Positions 21,144-24,190 of a stretch of 24,190 bases of DNA are shown here, piece by piece. The notes beneath the pieces are model-generated. The model was not told the origin of the DNA, ran no database searches, and worked only from the letters and a program-made list of their open reading frames with translations. Position 1 is the first letter of the stretch, and each line of letters opens with the position of its first letter. This DNA comes from Pilatotrama ljubarskyi (taxonomy: Eukaryota > Basidiomycota > Agaricomycetes > Polyporales > Polyporaceae). A program made the translations under genes and the position numbers. The stretch lies in assembly GCA_022385805.1 (NCBI GenBank), contig MU277706.1:1-24190 (forward strand), read 5' to 3'.

Positions 21144-21931
21144 ATGTCTGTCTCTCCTGCACACTCTCCTTCGCCTGGTCCGAGCGGTTCAGCCCAGCGT
21201 CATGCTGCGACGCCGCTTGATAAGCAGCGAGCTCAGCTCGAGAAGTTGCTCAAGGACCCCGCGAAACCCGCGTACATTCCCCCTCCTCCGAAAGAGAAGA
21301 CCATTCGGCCACCCAGAGAGATGATGAAGAACGTGCAGGGCTCTAGTGCAGGCGCGGGAAGCGGAGAGTTTCACGTCTACAAAGCGAGCAGGCGGCGAGA
21401 ATACGAGCGGTTGAAGATGATGGACGAGCAGGCCCAGAAGGTACGCGTACTCGTCCTGCGGTCTGCTCGTCTGGCTATGTCTAGAATACGACGTATGTGC
21501 TGACACACGCCGGTTTCCTTGCCTGCGTCATTCAGGAAGCTGAGGCGGCCGAGTTCGAACGGCGAAAACGCGAACGAGAAGAACAGGCGCAGGCAAAGAC
21601 GGCGAAGAACCGGGCGAAACGGCAGAAGAAGAAGGAGCGCGCGAAAGGGAAAGCCTCTGATAAAGATGGACAGCAGGATGGTGCCGGCGCAGGCTCGGAA
21701 GCAAGTGGAGAGCGTGCGGACGTGCCCCTCAAGAAACGGAGGCTAGTCAACGGGAGGGAGCTCGTGTTTCGCCGGCCGGGCGAAGAGGAGAGCGATGAGG
21801 AGGATGAAGATGACGTGGGGCCTATGCCACAGGAGAGCAACCAGGAGGGCCCCGGGGCATCGCAGGCGTCCGACACGCAGCCCGTCCCCATTGTCGATGC
21901 GCCCAGGATCACGATCATCGAGGAGGACTAG
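21144..21931 (+). CDS. PRKRIP1: PRKRIP1-like DUF1168 protein (2 exons, 230 aa)
   Basis: Exons are 21144-21440 and 21536-21931, joined in phase 0 across a 95-nt intron, longer than most here. The N-terminus is Ser/Pro-rich. The conserved DUF1168 core follows: LEKLLKDPAKPAYIPPPPKE, then GSGEFHVYKASRRREYERLK. Next is a long charged helix (EAAEFERRKREREEQAQAK, then NRAKRQKKKERAKGK), likely a single coiled helix. The C-terminus has a basic KKRR patch, a probable nuclear signal, an acidic run (EEESDEEDEDD) and ends ITIIEED. In animals PRKRIP1 is a nuclear RNA-binding protein found in late spliceosomes. The same role here is inferred from the family. The start MSVSPAHSP is preferred over upstream in-frame codons because the conserved region begins soon after. 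Confidence 0.9.
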
Positions 21932-22594
21932 CAGCTCTTACTTGGACTGGGCCATTCCCCGTTCCCGACTGGCGTGCGAGCATACTCTTGGCCAGTGATT
22001 CACGCGGGTGGTGTGTTGACGGACGGAGCGTGTCTATGATGTGTACTCAATCGTATTCTGGCCAGTGACCCCTGCAGGATGCGTGAAAGATCCGAGGCCT
22101 TAGCCAAGCATGCCCGCTTAGGCGCAAGAGCACCTCCTGTCGACCTTTCTCGACAAAGCGTCGGCGAACAGGTCCGTCATGAGATGTATCTCTTCGGTGT
22201 TTTGGACCCACTGCGCATCGCTCGCGGCGATCCTGCATCGCTGAACGTGATGGTAGAGGGGAAGCACTCTCGGACACAGTTTGCATCATCTCGGGTATAG
22301 CACCGCAAAATAGACGCATTCTGGAACTTTGAGGCTCACTTCTCTCGTCAGCGTCCTGTGCGTGTGACCATGAAAGGTTCAGCGTCGCATCGTCCATCTG
22401 CCTCTAAGCCTTCCGAGGTAGATCCCATATATTTTCCATGCGCCGTGAAGCACGGCACAACGGAACAAAGTCGCGACATGAACTCCCGACTCTGGCTTGC
22501 TCTAGTATCCGCCTACATATAAAAGGAGCAGGTCAAGGCTCGGACTCGTCGCGCTCTGCAGCGTTGCTCGACACACAAAGTAGACACTGGCACA
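21932..22594 (+). other. Intergenic region, PRKRIP1-like gene to AA9 LPMO
   Basis: This is the longest gap in the window, 663 bases. It holds the 3' end of the upstream gene and the promoter of the LPMO, including a strong TATA box at 22518-22524. An open frame at 22079-22300 (73 codons) and a minus-strand frame at 22047-22397 overlap each other, lack splice partners and match nothing I know. Confidence 0.55.
22518..22524 (+). promoter_or_regulatory. TATA box of the AA9 LPMO gene
   Basis: A perfect TATAAAA stands 70 bases upstream of the LPMO start codon, leaving room for a leader of about 40 bases. It is the cleanest core promoter element in the window. TATA boxes are typical of strongly inducible genes, which fits an enzyme switched on by plant cell wall material. 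Confidence 0.75.
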
Positions 22595-23743
22595 ATGTTC
22601 GCGTCTGTTGTGCTTACTACCCTCGCGCTCGCCGTCAGCCAGGTCGCCGCGCACGGCGGCGTGCTGAGCTACCAGATCAACGGGCAGTGGTACCAAGGGT
22701 GTGTACAACTCTTCCCATCTCGTGCTACCTTCCCGTGACGATACTACGAGACTTACCACCACGTCGGCGCGCAGCTTCAAGCCCTACAACACACCAGTGG
22801 GACAGAGCAGCATCCAGCGCGAATGGGACACCTACAACCCCATCACTGACCCGACCGACTCCTTCCTTGCTTGCAACAATAATGGCGCGTCCCTCGGGTC
22901 CGGCCAGCAGTCCGCGACTGTCCCAGCCGGTTCGAAGGTCATCGCGTACTGGAAGTGCGTACCTTCATCTCCATTCGGGAAATAGCGGCTGTGAGCTGAC
23001 GTTGAGGTAGTAATCCATGGCCACACGCGATCGGCCCTGTCATGGTGTACATGGCGAACTGCAATGGCGCATGCACGACCGCGACGCCTTCGTCCCTCAA
23101 CTGGGTACGTCACTTTCCGTTTGAATCAAAGCGGAGACTGACGTCGTTGTGCCGCGTACAGTTCAAGATCGACCAGGCAGGCCTCATCTCCGGCAGTCTC
23201 GCGAACGGTCAGTGGGCGCAGGGCCAGCTCATCGCGAACAACAACAGCTGGACCACGACTATCCCGTCCTCCCTCGCGCCCGGCGAGTACTTCATCCGCC
23301 ACGAGCTCCTCGCCATCCACACGTCGAATCAGCCGCAATTCTATCCGGAGTGCGCGCAGTTAAAGGTGACGGTGAGTATCCACAGTACAAGGGTCAGCCG
23401 AGAGCGTTCAGGGCTCACGATACTCGTTTCAGGGTTCTGGTTCCGCCCAGCCTTCTGGCTCGTACTTGGTCAAGTTCCCTGGCGCGTACAAGATGTAAGG
23501 AGCTGAGAGCGCGGAGCAGCGACAGCTCGCTCACCACCATATGATACAGGTCCGACCCGGGCGTTGGCATTGATATCTACTCGCAGCCTGTAAGTAGTCG
23601 AGGTCTTGGCGACTGACAGCGTGCGCTAACTCGCACTCTTAGAACGTCTACAACTATACCATCCCTGGTATGTGTTCACTCATCAGTGTCTTCGGCGGCT
23701 GTTACTCACCCCGCGTACAGGACCTGCTGTCTGGCACGGGTGA
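22595..23743 (+). CDS. Secreted AA9 lytic polysaccharide monooxygenase (8 exons, 245 aa)
   Basis: This is a copper enzyme that oxidatively cleaves cellulose or related glycans outside the cell. Exons are 22595-22698, 22775-22954, 23011-23104, 23162-23371, 23433-23494, 23550-23589, 23643-23667 and 23721-23743. A 19-residue signal peptide (MFASVVLTTLALAVSQVAA) precedes H20, which becomes the N-terminal His of the copper brace. The second copper His is H100 in NPWPHAIGPVMVYMA. The axial Tyr is Y187 in QPQFYPEC, with the supporting H173 (IRHELLAIH) and Q185. Cysteines at 68 and 190 are placed for the usual disulfide. The protein ends in NVYNYTIPGPAVWHG, so it is a single catalytic domain without a CBM1 or anchor. 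The last three exons are only 40, 25 and 23 nt. Regioselectivity cannot be read from the sequence. Confidence 0.95.
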
Positions 23744-24190
23744 AAAAGAAGTCTGCGGTGTATGTCAGCGTGCTCGCGTATCAAAGTTACCCAAGAATCT
23801 GGTTGTTGATAGTCATGCGCATTGGTATTCACTTACCTTCCGAACGAGACAAATGTGCGTTAGCAAAGCGGCTAGGCAGGCTTACATTTCAGCGTTGTGA
23901 GAAGCCGATGAGTACTATTGGCAGATGAGGGTACTCCGGTGCTGCCAGATGCTGAGGATGAAAGCTCCTGAATACTAGCCCATCACGGCCAACTTAGCAC
24001 ATATTTGCTGCGAGAACCAGCCCTTGAAAGCTTGACGGTCAGGGAAAGATCGTGATTTTCGAGCAGGGATTCGGAGGATGCAAGGTGCATGATGCCAGCT
24101 GTTTGCAAAACGATAGACCGCGCGGGCTCGCCGCCAGTGCGCGTGCCTTGTTTGGCCACCTGCCGAAAACGGCAGGTTTAGGCGCTTACT
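23744..24190. other. Gene-free right edge
   Basis: This 447-base stretch follows the LPMO stop and should hold its 3' untranslated region. Short frames at 23670-23928 only extend through the last LPMO introns. Beyond that I see no gene, only a short perfect hairpin near the end. Confidence 0.5.
24158..24177. repeat. Perfect 8-bp inverted repeat with AAAA loop
   Basis: ACCTGCCG and CGGCAGGT flank a four-base AAAA loop, giving a GC-rich hairpin on either strand. No T-tract follows, and bacterial-type terminators are not expected in a fungus. Its role is unknown. It could lie at the edge of a dispersed repeat that continues outside the window. Confidence 0.6.

Noticed and set aside
22079..22300. 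73-codon open frame upstream of the LPMO
   Set aside because: It overlaps a minus-strand frame of similar length, has no recognisable domain or splice context, and lies in the expected promoter region.

Overview
This is a gene-dense nuclear segment of a filamentous basidiomycete, most likely a wood-decaying polypore-type Agaricomycete. The evidence is: multi-exon genes with GT-AG introns of about 45-65 nt, short intergenic gaps, a lineage-typical divergent protein kinase, and an AA9 lytic polysaccharide monooxygenase. No ribosome-binding sites, operons, CRISPR arrays or transposon genes are visible. Splice joins were read by eye from donor and acceptor signals, phase, and continuity of protein families. 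They are models, not transcripts.

Ten protein genes are supported. From left to right they are: a divergent kinase (-, 227-1631); an orphan 285-residue protein (+, 2187-3415); an aldo/keto reductase (-, 3875-5022); a DUF1746 membrane protein resembling the Dsc4 subunit of the DSC ubiquitin ligase (+, 5294-6251); a 65-residue twin CX9C protein resembling NDUFAF8 (-, 6358-6618); the giant bridge-like lipid transfer protein CSF1 (+, 7050-18292, about 3371 residues in 22 exons); the YIP1-family Golgi membrane protein (-, 18573-19551); the 60S biogenesis factor NSA2 (+, 19758-20817); a PRKRIP1/DUF1168 protein (+, 21144-21931); and a secreted AA9 LPMO (+, 22595-23743).

The first eight genes alternate strand perfectly. 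This gives four head-to-head pairs with shared promoter regions: kinase/orphan, AKR/DUF1746, CX9C/CSF1 and YIP1/NSA2. Pairs are separated from each other by convergent 3' ends. The last three genes are co-directional. Apart from the kinase, the AKR, the orphan and the AA9, this is housekeeping content: lipid transport, membrane quality control, vesicle traffic, mitochondrial assembly and ribosome biogenesis. I see no sign that these genes form one pathway.

The most unusual features are in gene architecture. NSA2 has its start codon followed directly by an intron and then a 6-nt coding microexon. CSF1 contains a probable GC-AG intron. The orphan gene has tandem in-frame donors flanking a 16-bp palindrome. 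A composite CRE/E-box element sits in the YIP1/NSA2 promoter. I found no convincing undescribed multi-gene system; the orphan gene is the only clearly unexplained protein.
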